From an uncultured Ellagibacter sp. (GTDB lineage: Bacteria > Actinomycetota > Coriobacteriia > Coriobacteriales > Eggerthellaceae): a DNA stretch of 5,557 bases. Position numbers and translations under genes: made by a program. Location: NCBI RefSeq assembly GCF_934636505.1, contig NZ_CAKUAL010000098.1, forward strand, positions 1 through 5,557. The letters are read 5' to 3'. Positions 1-5,557 of the stretch are shown in pieces (positions within the stretch are counted from its first letter, which is position 1; every line of letters begins with the position of its first letter). A model generated the notes under the pieces. The model did no database searches. It worked only from the letters and a program-made list of their open reading frames with translations, and had not been told where the DNA came from.

Positions 1-803
1 AGGCCACCGTGCACGCTGTGCTCCTCGGCGACCACGCAGCAACCCGTCTTCGCGACGCTTGCCGTGATGGTGTCCTCGTCGAGCGGCTTCACCGAGAACG
101 CGTCGATGACCTCGACGGACACACCTTCCTCGGCGAGCATGTCGGCCGCCGCAAGCGCCTCGCGGATTTCCACGCCGCAGGCGACGACGGTCACGTCGGA
201 GCCCTCACGCAGCACATAGGCGCGGCCGAGCTCGAGCTCGACGTCGTCATCGTAGACGCAGGGCACAGCGGCGCGGCCCATGCGCACGTACACCGGACCC
301 GGCGTCTTCGCGGCGAGCTTGATGGCAGCGCGCGCGGCAGCGTAGTCGGCGGGAACGAGCACGCGCATGTTGGGCAGGCCGCGCATAAGCGAGATGTCCT
401 CGAGCATCTGATGCGATCCGCCGTCGGGACCGACCGAGACGCCCGCGTGCGTCGGGCAGATCTTCACATCGAGGTTGCTATAGCACACGGTGTTGCGAAT
501 CTGGTCGTAAGCACGGCCGGTACCGAACACGGCGAAGGACCCCGTGTAGGCGACATGACCCGTAAGAGCAAGACCAGCTGCCACGTCGATCATGTTCTGC
601 TCGGCGATACCGCAGTTGAAAAGCTTGTCGGCGTTCTCAGGCGAGGCAGCAGCGAACTTCTTGGTGGTGGTGGAACCGGTGAGGTCAGCGTCGACCGCGA
701 CGACGGGCACGCCCTCCTCCGCAAGTTCGGCGAGCGTCGCACCGAAGGCGGCGCGAGTCGCGAGTTTCTTTTCGGCCATTTCGGCGCTTGCGAGCTTAAC
801 CAC
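1..803 (-). CDS. Transketolase, C-terminal subunit (partial, 3' end beyond left edge)
   Basis: Second half of a split transketolase. With the N-terminal subunit encoded just upstream it should form the cytosolic enzyme that moves two-carbon ketol units in the non-oxidative pentose phosphate pathway. The visible 267 codons cover the pyrimidine-binding domain and the start of the C-terminal domain. GIAEQ at about residues 65-69 carries the Glu (E68) that activates the thiamine diphosphate pyrimidine ring. H119, D127 and H131 in the stretch THAGVSVGPDGGSHQ match conserved active-site positions of transketolases. About 40-50 residues are missing compared with the usual length of roughly 310. The start is taken as GTG at 803, because GAGGAGG lies 6 nt upstream and the in-frame ATG at 779 has no Shine-Dalgarno sequence. 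The start overlaps the tail of the preceding gene by 8 bp, so translational coupling is likely. 1-deoxyxylulose-5-phosphate synthase and E1 dehydrogenase beta subunits are relatives, but the split architecture and partner gene favour transketolase. Confidence 0.95.
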   Translation of the reverse strand, partial: MVKLASAEMAEKKLATRAAFGATLAELAEEGVPVVAVDADLTGSTTTKKFAAASPENADKLFNCGIAEQNMIDVAAGLALTGHVAYTGSFAVFGTGRAYDQIRNTVCYSNLDVKICPTHAGVSVGPDGGSHQMLEDISLMRGLPNMRVLVPADYAAARAAIKLAAKTPGPVYVRMGRAAVPCVYDDDVELELGRAYVLREGSDVTVVACGVEIREALAAADMLAEEGVSVEVIDAFSVKPLDEDTITASVAKTGCCVVAEEHSVHGG

Positions 804-1635
804 GGCAAACCTCCTCATCACGCGCCGCTTCAAGCTCGGCGAGCGCGGCTTCAAGCTGCTCGGCGGACGGCGCCTTGCCGTGCCAGCCAGCCTCGTTCTC
901 CATAAACGACACGCCCTTGCCCTTCACCGTCTCGGCGATGACGGCATGGGGCTTCCCGTCGCGAGAGCTCTTGCAGGCGGTGAGCACCTCGATGAGCGCG
1001 TCGATGTCATGGCCGTTGACGTGATGGACGTCCCATCCGAACGCCTCGAACTTCACACCCAGATCCTCAGGGCTGCACACCTCGGTCACCTTGCCGTCGA
1101 TCTGCAGGCCGTTGTGGTCGATGATGGCCGTGAGGTTGTCGAGCTTGCGGTGCGCGGAGAACATAGCTGCCTCCCACACCTGGCCTTCCTCGCATTCGCC
1201 GTCGCCGAGAAGCGCGAAGACCGATCCTTCCTTGCCGTCGAGTGCAAGGCCGCACGCCGTGCCTGCGGCGATGGAGAGGCCCTGGCCCAAGGAGCCCGTG
1301 GACACCTCAACGCCCGGGCAAAGGTTGCAGTCGGGATGGCCCTGCAGGCGCGTTCCCAGCTTGCGAAGCGTCATAAGCTCCTCAACGGGGAAGTAGCCCG
1401 CGTGCGCGAGCGCGGCGTAGAGCGCTGGCGCCGCATGGCCCTTCGCCAGGAAGAACCAGTCGCGACCCTCCATCTTGGGATTTTTCGGGTCGTGCTTGAG
1501 CACGCCGCCGAAGTACAGCGACGTCAAGATGTCGGTGCACGACAGCGATCCCCCCGGATGCCCGCTTTTCGCTTCCGCGATCATGCGCAGAATGTCGCAG
1601 CGCAGATCTGTCGCCACACGCGTAAGGTCGGTCAT
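796..1635 (-). CDS. Transketolase, N-terminal subunit
   Basis: First half of a split transketolase, 279 residues, the normal length for the stand-alone N-terminal subunit. It carries the thiamine-diphosphate pyrophosphate-binding domain. SGHPGGSLS (24-32) and KGHAAPALYA (65-74) hold conserved cofactor and substrate histidines. TGSLGQGL (113-120) is the conserved transketolase glycine loop. The thiamine-diphosphate/metal motif starts at GDG (144-146) and ends at N175, the classic spacing of about 30 residues. It must pair with the product of the next gene for activity. ATG at 1635 has AAAGGA 5 nt upstream. The gene starts only 13 nt after the prfB stop and overlaps the C-terminal subunit gene by 8 bp, so the three genes look like one operon. 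Split transketolases are known in archaea and several Gram-positive groups, so the split is not a frameshift artefact: the second half has its own Shine-Dalgarno sequence and start. Confidence 0.96.
   Translation of the reverse strand: MTDLTRVATDLRCDILRMIAEAKSGHPGGSLSCTDILTSLYFGGVLKHDPKNPKMEGRDWFFLAKGHAAPALYAALAHAGYFPVEELMTLRKLGTRLQGHPDCNLCPGVEVSTGSLGQGLSIAAGTACGLALDGKEGSVFALLGDGECEEGQVWEAAMFSAHRKLDNLTAIIDHNGLQIDGKVTEVCSPEDLGVKFEAFGWDVHHVNGHDIDALIEVLTACKSSRDGKPHAVIAETVKGKGVSFMENEAGWHGKAPSAEQLEAALAELEAARDEEVCRG
810..816 (-). promoter_or_regulatory. Ribosome binding site for the transketolase C-terminal gene
   Basis: On the minus strand GAGGAGG lies 6 nt before GTG at 803, inside the last codons of the preceding gene. 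It is a near-perfect Shine-Dalgarno match and decides for the GTG start over the downstream ATG at 779. Confidence 0.8.
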
Positions 1636-1648
1636 TGCAGTCCTTTCT

Positions 1649-2746
1649 TTATTGCGAAACTCGCCACTTGTGATAACCGATCACGAATTGCTCGATATCG
1701 CCCGCGAGCACAGCGTCGACATTGCTCGTCTCAACGCCGCTGCGCAGGTCTTTCACCAGCTGATAAGGATACAACACATAATTGCGAATTTGGCTGCCGA
1801 ACGAGTTTTCCATGCGCTCGCCGCGCAGCTCGTCAATCTGCTCCTCGCGCTTGCGCTGCTCGATTTCGTAGAGCTTGGCGCGCAGCACGCGGAAGGCGGA
1901 TTCCTTGTTCTGCAGCTGCGATTTCTCGTTTTGACAGGTCACAACGATTCCTGTGGGAATATGGGTCAGGCGCACGGCGGAGTCGGTCGTGTTCACGCAC
2001 TGCCCGCCGGGGCCGCTTGAGCGGTACACATCGACGCGCACGTCGGCGGGGTTCAAGTCGACCTCGATATCATCGGGAAGCACGGGGAGCACCTCCACGC
2101 TTGCGAACGTGGTGTGGCGGCGCTTCTTGTCGTCGGTCGGAGAGATGCGCACAAGGCGGTGGACGCCGTTCTCGCTTGTGAGCATGCCGTAGGCGTTTCG
2201 CCCCTCGATCTGGATAGTCGCCTTGTCAAGGCCGATGCCCTCGCCGGGAACCGCATCGAGCACGGTGACTTTCCAGCCCTTGTCCTCGGCGTAGTGCAAA
2301 TACATCTTGTAGAGCATCTCGGTCCAGTCCTGCGCCTCGAGCCCGCCCGATCCCGGGTTGACCGACAGAATAGCGTCGCCCGCGTCGAAGCGGCCGGAGA
2401 ACCACGAGGAGACTTCAAGCCCGTCGAGCTCCTCGTCGAGCTTTGCGAGCAGGGATTTTGCTTCCTCGGCGAACGACTCGTCTTCGTCTGCGAGCTCCGC
2501 CGCCGCGCGCACGTCGTCGAGCAGCGCACAGGCGCCGTCGTATTCGGCGATGACATCGCGCAAGTTCGACGCCTGCTTCGAGACGCTTTGCGCGCGCGAC
2601 GCGTCGTCCCAAAAGCCCGGCGAGGCGATTTGGGCGTCGAGCCTCTGCAGCTCGACCGTCTTGTCGTCGATGTGCAGGTACGCATGCGAGTCGGCAACGC
2701 GCTGGGCGGCGATGTCGATATGTTCTATCAATTCTTTGTCAGCCAT
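1649..2746 (-). CDS. prfB: Peptide chain release factor 2 (RF2)
   Basis: Cytosolic class I release factor that reads UGA and UAA in the ribosomal A site and triggers peptide release. The protein has 365 residues, the same length as E. coli RF2. The GGQ motif that enters the peptidyl-transferase centre is at 247-249, within SSGPGGQCVNTTDSAVRLTH. Its Gln is normally methylated by PrmC. The codon-recognition tripeptide, SPF in E. coli, reads SPT here (202-204, in RISPTDDKKRR). The helical N-terminal domain and the PCRF region (GSGGLEAQDW, about 132-141) are intact. The gene is one continuous frame: around codon 25, where many bacteria have an in-frame UGA and a +1 frameshift, this sequence encodes AYLHIDDK with no stop. 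ATG at 2746 is the only plausible start, since an in-frame TAA lies at 2759-2761 with no start codon between. No Shine-Dalgarno precedes it, which fits a leaderless mRNA. It is the first gene of the prfB-transketolase operon. Confidence 0.98.
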   Translation of the reverse strand: MADKELIEHIDIAAQRVADSHAYLHIDDKTVELQRLDAQIASPGFWDDASRAQSVSKQASNLRDVIAEYDGACALLDDVRAAAELADEDESFAEEAKSLLAKLDEELDGLEVSSWFSGRFDAGDAILSVNPGSGGLEAQDWTEMLYKMYLHYAEDKGWKVTVLDAVPGEGIGLDKATIQIEGRNAYGMLTSENGVHRLVRISPTDDKKRRHTTFASVEVLPVLPDDIEVDLNPADVRVDVYRSSGPGGQCVNTTDSAVRLTHIPTGIVVTCQNEKSQLQNKESAFRVLRAKLYEIEQRKREEQIDELRGERMENSFGSQIRNYVLYPYQLVKDLRSGVETSNVDAVLAGDIEQFVIGYHKWRVSQ

Positions 2747-2755
2747 AGCTTGTTT

Positions 2756-2764
2756 ATGTTACCA
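2756..2764 (-). promoter_or_regulatory. Probable extended -10 promoter of the prfB operon, giving a leaderless transcript
   Basis: On the minus strand TGGTAACAT reads as TGn plus a -10-like hexamer, TAACAT (4 of 6 bases of TATAAT). Initiation about 7 nt downstream would fall on A2750 or G2749, only 3-4 nt before the prfB ATG. No convincing -35 is present: about 17 nt upstream is TATACG, in the loop of the preceding terminator hairpin. An extended -10 can work without a good -35. The assignment is inferred and fits the missing Shine-Dalgarno. Confidence 0.4.
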
Positions 2765-2766
2765 GC

Positions 2767-2794
2767 AAAAACGCCCACCGTATATGGCGGGGCG
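2767..2794 (-). terminator. Rho-independent terminator after the ATPase gene, directly before prfB
   Basis: On the minus strand CGCCC pairs with GGGCG and, after one bulged C, GCC pairs with GGT around the loop ATATAC. Five T follow at 2771-2767. The T tract ends about 20 nt before the prfB start codon. It most simply ends the ATPase transcript. It could instead act as an attenuator if prfB is also transcribed from further upstream. Confidence 0.7.
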
Positions 2795-2871
2795 CGTCGT
2801 GCATAGTTTCTTCGCGGACGGACGCCAGTATGCGGCGGCAGACGGCGGCAGGCGACAGCGGGCGATGGCGA

Positions 2872-2960
2872 GCGGCCACCGCATCTCTCATCACGCCGGA
2901 GCGCCCAATGCACCAGGCGGTACCGCCTCACAGCAGATGCGCCATATACAACGGTAGGCG
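2872..2960 (-). repeat. Direct repeat copy A: ATPase 3' end plus structured flank
   Basis: This 89-bp block is about 90% identical to 4550-4640, in the same orientation. Its first 33 bases (2960-2928) are the last ten codons and stop of the ATPase; the rest is its 3' flank. The best-conserved part is 2929-2960, which differs from copy B at a single base (2944). On the minus strand GCATCT (2940-2935) pairs with AGATGC (2886-2881). Inside lie AGGCGG/CCGCCT (perfect palindrome, 2915-2928) and a short CGC-TCCG-GCG hairpin with a UNCG-type loop. Together these can form a three-way junction. Confidence 0.85.
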
Positions 2961-4289
2961 CACCAGGTCGCCCTCCACCTGCACGGGTTTCGGATGCAGA
3001 ATATACCGCAGGCCCGCACGCGAGCCGAACTTGGTTTTGAACTTCTCGAGCGATTTCGCGCCATAGCGCTTCGTCGACTTCACCTCGATAGGCGAAACGC
3101 GCATGCGCCCGGCGGCATCATCGTAACCGGCCGTGATCAAGAAGTCGATTTCCATGGTGTTTGCGCTGTTCTCGCGGTCGCGCTTCGAGTAGAAGTACAG
3201 CCCATGCCCGTTCGAGGCGAGCTGCTGCGCCACCACGTTTTCCGTGAACATGTCCTCGTTGATCTCGAGTTTTCCCAGCAGAATGTCGCGGTAAAGCTCG
3301 TGGGGGGTCTCGGCATTGTCGGCGAAAAGCTGGCAGATCAAAAGCCCCGTGTCGGCCATATAGCACTTGAACGTTCCCTCGTCGGCGGTTGCCGCGAGGC
3401 CCACCGACGGGTCATCGACACCGATACACGTGGCGCTTATGCACGCATCCGCTAGCCAGAAGAAGGCGTCCGCATAGTCCCTGCTGCGCGCGTTGCTGTC
3501 AAGCGAGGACAGCACAAACTTCTTCTCATGGCGCGCCAGCTGGCCGGGCAAGGTCGAGAACACGCGACGGATGCGCAGCGCGTCGGTGCCGCCGAACTTC
3601 TCGATGTCGCCGCGGTACAGCGACAAGATATCGCGCTTCACCCTGTCCACTTTTCCGAAATCCTTTTCGGCAACATGCGCATCAACCGCCTGAGGCATGC
3701 CTCCGACCAGCATGTATTCGCGGAAAAGCCGTTCCGCTTTGCGATGGATGGCCTCAGGCAGCGGGGTTTTCCCCTCGAAAGAGGTGCGGATGGCCGCGGC
3801 GAGCTGATCTTCACCTTCCGCCCAAAGGAACTCTTCGAAGTTCAGCGGATTCAAGCGAAGCGCAGTCTCCTCGGAAGGAATGACGATGCCCTTCACGTTG
3901 CGCCGGATGGATATGAGCGAGCCGGTTTCGAGATAGTCGTATCGGCCGTCCGCGACAAGCTGCTTGATGAACTCCCGTGCAGGCGGGAAGCGCTGCACCT
4001 CGTCGAACACGATGAGGGAATCTCGGCGCGGCAGCGAAACCCCCGTGAACGCCTGCAGGTACATGAAGAAGGAATCCACGTCCGCACGATAGTCGCGAAA
4101 CAGCATCTTGAGGTCATCGGACGCTTCGGAGAAGTCTATGACCAGATGGGCGGCGTATTCCCTTTCGGCAAACTCCCTTGCGAGCGTGCTTTTGCCAACG
4201 CGACGCGCACCCTCTAAAAGCAGAGCGCGCGCGCCTTTCGACTCGCGCTTCCAGCGAAGAAGATCGTCGTATGCATGGCGTTTGAACAT
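2928..4289 (-). CDS. AAA-family ATP-binding protein with C-terminal DUF4143 domain
   Basis: Predicted cytosolic P-loop ATPase of 453 residues, in the family usually annotated as AAA_14 plus DUF4143. The cellular role of this family is not established. Walker A is GARRVGKST (27-35). Walker B is SLIVFDEVQRFP (91-102), with D96-E97 as the acidic pair. LETGSLISI (120-128) is the sensor-like strand. The C-terminal half has YMADTGLLI (310-318), FTENVVAQQL (348-357), EIDFLI (380-385) and PIEVKSTKRYG (400-410). D382, E402 and K404 have the spacing of a PD-(D/E)XK nuclease-like core, as is typical of DUF4143. The tail, RLPLYMAHLL, is the usual PLY-type ending. ATG at 4289 is chosen because GAGGGG lies 5 nt upstream and MFKRHAYDDLLRWK is the normal family N-terminus. 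An ATG at 4325 would add 12 atypical residues encoded by a palindrome. The gene sits alone between secA and prfB, follows a 34-bp repeat array, and its 3' end is duplicated behind secA. This suggests an accessory gene. Confidence 0.9.
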   Translation of the reverse strand: MFKRHAYDDLLRWKRESKGARALLLEGARRVGKSTLAREFAEREYAAHLVIDFSEASDDLKMLFRDYRADVDSFFMYLQAFTGVSLPRRDSLIVFDEVQRFPPAREFIKQLVADGRYDYLETGSLISIRRNVKGIVIPSEETALRLNPLNFEEFLWAEGEDQLAAAIRTSFEGKTPLPEAIHRKAERLFREYMLVGGMPQAVDAHVAEKDFGKVDRVKRDILSLYRGDIEKFGGTDALRIRRVFSTLPGQLARHEKKFVLSSLDSNARSRDYADAFFWLADACISATCIGVDDPSVGLAATADEGTFKCYMADTGLLICQLFADNAETPHELYRDILLGKLEINEDMFTENVVAQQLASNGHGLYFYSKRDRENSANTMEIDFLITAGYDDAAGRMRVSPIEVKSTKRYGAKSLEKFKTKFGSRAGLRYILHPKPVQVEGDLVRLPLYMAHLL

Positions 4290-4294
4290 GGCCA

Positions 4295-4300
4295 CCCCTC
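4295..4300 (-). promoter_or_regulatory. Ribosome binding site that fixes the ATPase start
   Basis: GAGGGG on the minus strand lies 5 nt before ATG at 4289. The upstream in-frame ATG at 4325 lies within an inverted repeat and has no comparable site, so 4289 is preferred. Confidence 0.7.
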
Positions 4301-4319
4301 GCTCCAATTGATGCCAAAA

Positions 4320-4341
4320 TGCCATTCACGCACGAATGGCA
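4320..4341. repeat. Perfect 8-bp inverted repeat in the ATPase leader
   Basis: TGCCATTC (4320-4327) and GAATGGCA (4334-4341) are perfect inverted arms around the 6-nt centre ACGCAC. The right arm is the core of the first unit of the 34-bp array, and the left arm is the same core in opposite orientation. The element could be an operator for a dimeric regulator or an mRNA hairpin about 30 nt before the ATPase start codon. Confidence 0.6.
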
Positions 4342-4447
4342 CGGTGTAACTTGCTCCGAATATACACGAATGGCACGGTCAGCATGTGCAATAGTATACA
4401 CGAATGGCACGGTGTAACTTGCTCCGAATATACACGAATGGCACGGT
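4331..4447. repeat. Array of four 15-bp direct repeats with exact 34-bp period
   Basis: CACGAATGGCACGGT occurs without mismatch at 4331-4345, 4365-4379, 4399-4413 and 4433-4447. In the last three copies TATA precedes it. The 19-nt intervals at 4346-4364 and 4414-4432 are identical, while that at 4380-4398 differs except for its TATA end. As a result 4331-4379 and 4399-4447 form a perfect 49-bp direct repeat. A weak fifth copy (11 of 15) is at 4478-4492. The array lies between the secA terminator and the ATPase start, so a promoter/operator role for the ATPase is plausible. On the minus strand each interval carries a -10-like TATATT or TATACT, but no convincing -35 was found. Confidence 0.9.
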
Positions 4448-4492
4448 TTCGTTGCGATTGAGCGAGGGCATGCCGTGCACAAAAGGCACGAG

Positions 4493-4525
4493 AAAAAGGC
4501 CGCTTCCCTGGGGAAACGGCCTTTT
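4493..4525. terminator. Rho-independent terminator downstream of secA
   Basis: AAAAGGCCG (4494-4502) pairs perfectly with CGGCCTTTT (4517-4525), and an inner TTCCC/GGGAA stem extends the hairpin. On the minus strand the stem is followed by TTTTT and C, so it should end the secA transcript, about 115 nt after the stop codon. The A/T-flanked symmetry means it could also work on the plus strand. Confidence 0.85.
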
Positions 4526-4549
4526 GCAATAAAGCTTGGAGAAAGCGCG

Positions 4550-4640
4550 GCGGCAACTGCATCTCGCGTCACGCCGAAGCGCCCAATGCAAGGCGGCAGC
4601 CTCCGCCTCACAGCAGATGCGCCCTATACAACGGTAGGCG
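4550..4640 (-). repeat. Direct repeat copy B: remnant of an ATPase 3' end behind secA
   Basis: This 91-bp block matches 2872-2960 and begins at the base after the secA stop codon. On the minus strand its first 33 bases still read RLPLYRAHLL-stop, the tail of a DUF4143 ATPase with one change (Met to Arg, from C at 4624). The downstream part keeps the same potential fold: GCATCT/AGATGC closing stem, AGGCGG/CCGCCT hairpin with a longer loop than copy A (6 against 2 nt), and CGC-TTCG-GCG with a cUUCGg tetraloop. It is best described as an ATPase gene fragment plus flank within the secA 3' untranslated region. Confidence 0.8.

Positions 4641-5557
<917 letters not shown>

Larger units (their letters stand above)
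4290..4640. other. Non-coding region between secA and the ATPase gene
   Basis: This 351-bp stretch contains no credible gene. From the secA side it holds repeat copy B, the terminator, a degenerate repeat unit, the four-unit 34-bp array, the inverted repeat and the ATPase ribosome binding site. It looks richer in A and T than the flanking genes. Short open frames through it have no ribosome binding site, and the 34-bp period is not a multiple of three, so the repeats do not encode a repeating peptide. Confidence 0.75.

Noticed and set aside
796..803. Transketolase broken by a frameshift
   Set aside because: The second half has its own GAGGAGG site and GTG start, both halves have the size of known split subunits, and the motifs are complete.
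9..2181. Long open frames on the plus strand opposite the transketolase and prfB genes
   Set aside because: They are antisense shadows of GC-rich coding sequence. The translations are rich in Arg, Ala and His and match no domain I recognise, while the minus strand carries clear families.
2830..2876. GC-rich tract with repeated GGCGGCAGAC-like words
   Set aside because: Low-complexity sequence with only partial repetition. No consistent unit or function could be supported.
2728..2931. Short minus-strand open frame between the ATPase and prfB
   Set aside because: It reads through repeat A and the terminator, has no ribosome binding site and ends inside prfB. Its similarity to a frame near 4600 is due to the DNA repeat.
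4290..4325. ATPase start at ATG 4325
   Set aside because: It adds 12 residues not typical of the family, begins inside a palindrome, and lacks the good Shine-Dalgarno sequence that precedes ATG 4289.
4331..4447. CRISPR array
   Set aside because: Repeats are only 15-19 bp, two of the three intervals are identical to each other, and no cas gene is in the window.
4114..4611. Small minus-strand protein with repeated Val-Pro-Phe-Val-Tyr-like peptides across the array
   Set aside because: The peptide repetition only reflects the DNA repeat. The 34-bp period shifts frame at each unit, the frame overlaps the ATPase gene, and there is no ribosome binding site.
2872..4640. Insertion sequence or transposon with the direct repeats as target-site duplications
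   Set aside because: The repeats are about 90 bp, imperfect, and one is coding sequence of the enclosed gene. No transposase or terminal inverted repeats are present. Target duplications are short and start out identical.

Overview
The window is GC-rich and almost every gene lies on the minus strand, so transcription runs from high to low coordinates. Gene content and style fit a high-GC Gram-positive of the Coriobacteriia (Eggerthellaceae-like). The signs are a transketolase split into two genes, an RF2 gene without the usual programmed frameshift, a SecA with a C-terminal zinc motif, and a DUF4143-type AAA ATPase. This placement is inferred from gene style, not from a database match.

In transcription order the window holds five parts. 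(1) The 3' third of secA (4641-5557, running off the right edge). (2) A 351-bp non-coding stretch (4290-4640) with a repeat copy that abuts the secA stop, a rho-independent terminator, and an array of four 15-bp repeats spaced exactly 34 bp apart. (3) A complete AAA ATPase/DUF4143 gene (2928-4289). (4) A 181-bp gap with a second copy of the same repeat, a terminator and a probable extended -10 promoter. (5) A tight operon of prfB (release factor 2), tktA-like (transketolase N-terminal half) and tktB-like (C-terminal half, running off the left edge).

The housekeeping part is ordinary: protein export, translation termination and the non-oxidative pentose phosphate pathway. secA and prfB are direct neighbours in many Gram-positive genomes such as Bacillus subtilis. 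Here an accessory ATPase gene with its own regulatory DNA sits between them.

The most interesting signal is the pair of roughly 90-bp direct repeats that bracket this unit. One copy encodes the last ten codons and the stop of the ATPase plus its 3' flank. The other lies directly behind the secA stop codon and still reads as the tail of a DUF4143 ATPase (RLPLYRAHLL-stop). It therefore looks like the remnant of a second ATPase gene, or the scar of recombination. Both copies keep a potential three-way-junction RNA fold with UNCG-type tetraloops. The 34-bp array upstream of the ATPase is a second unexplained element.
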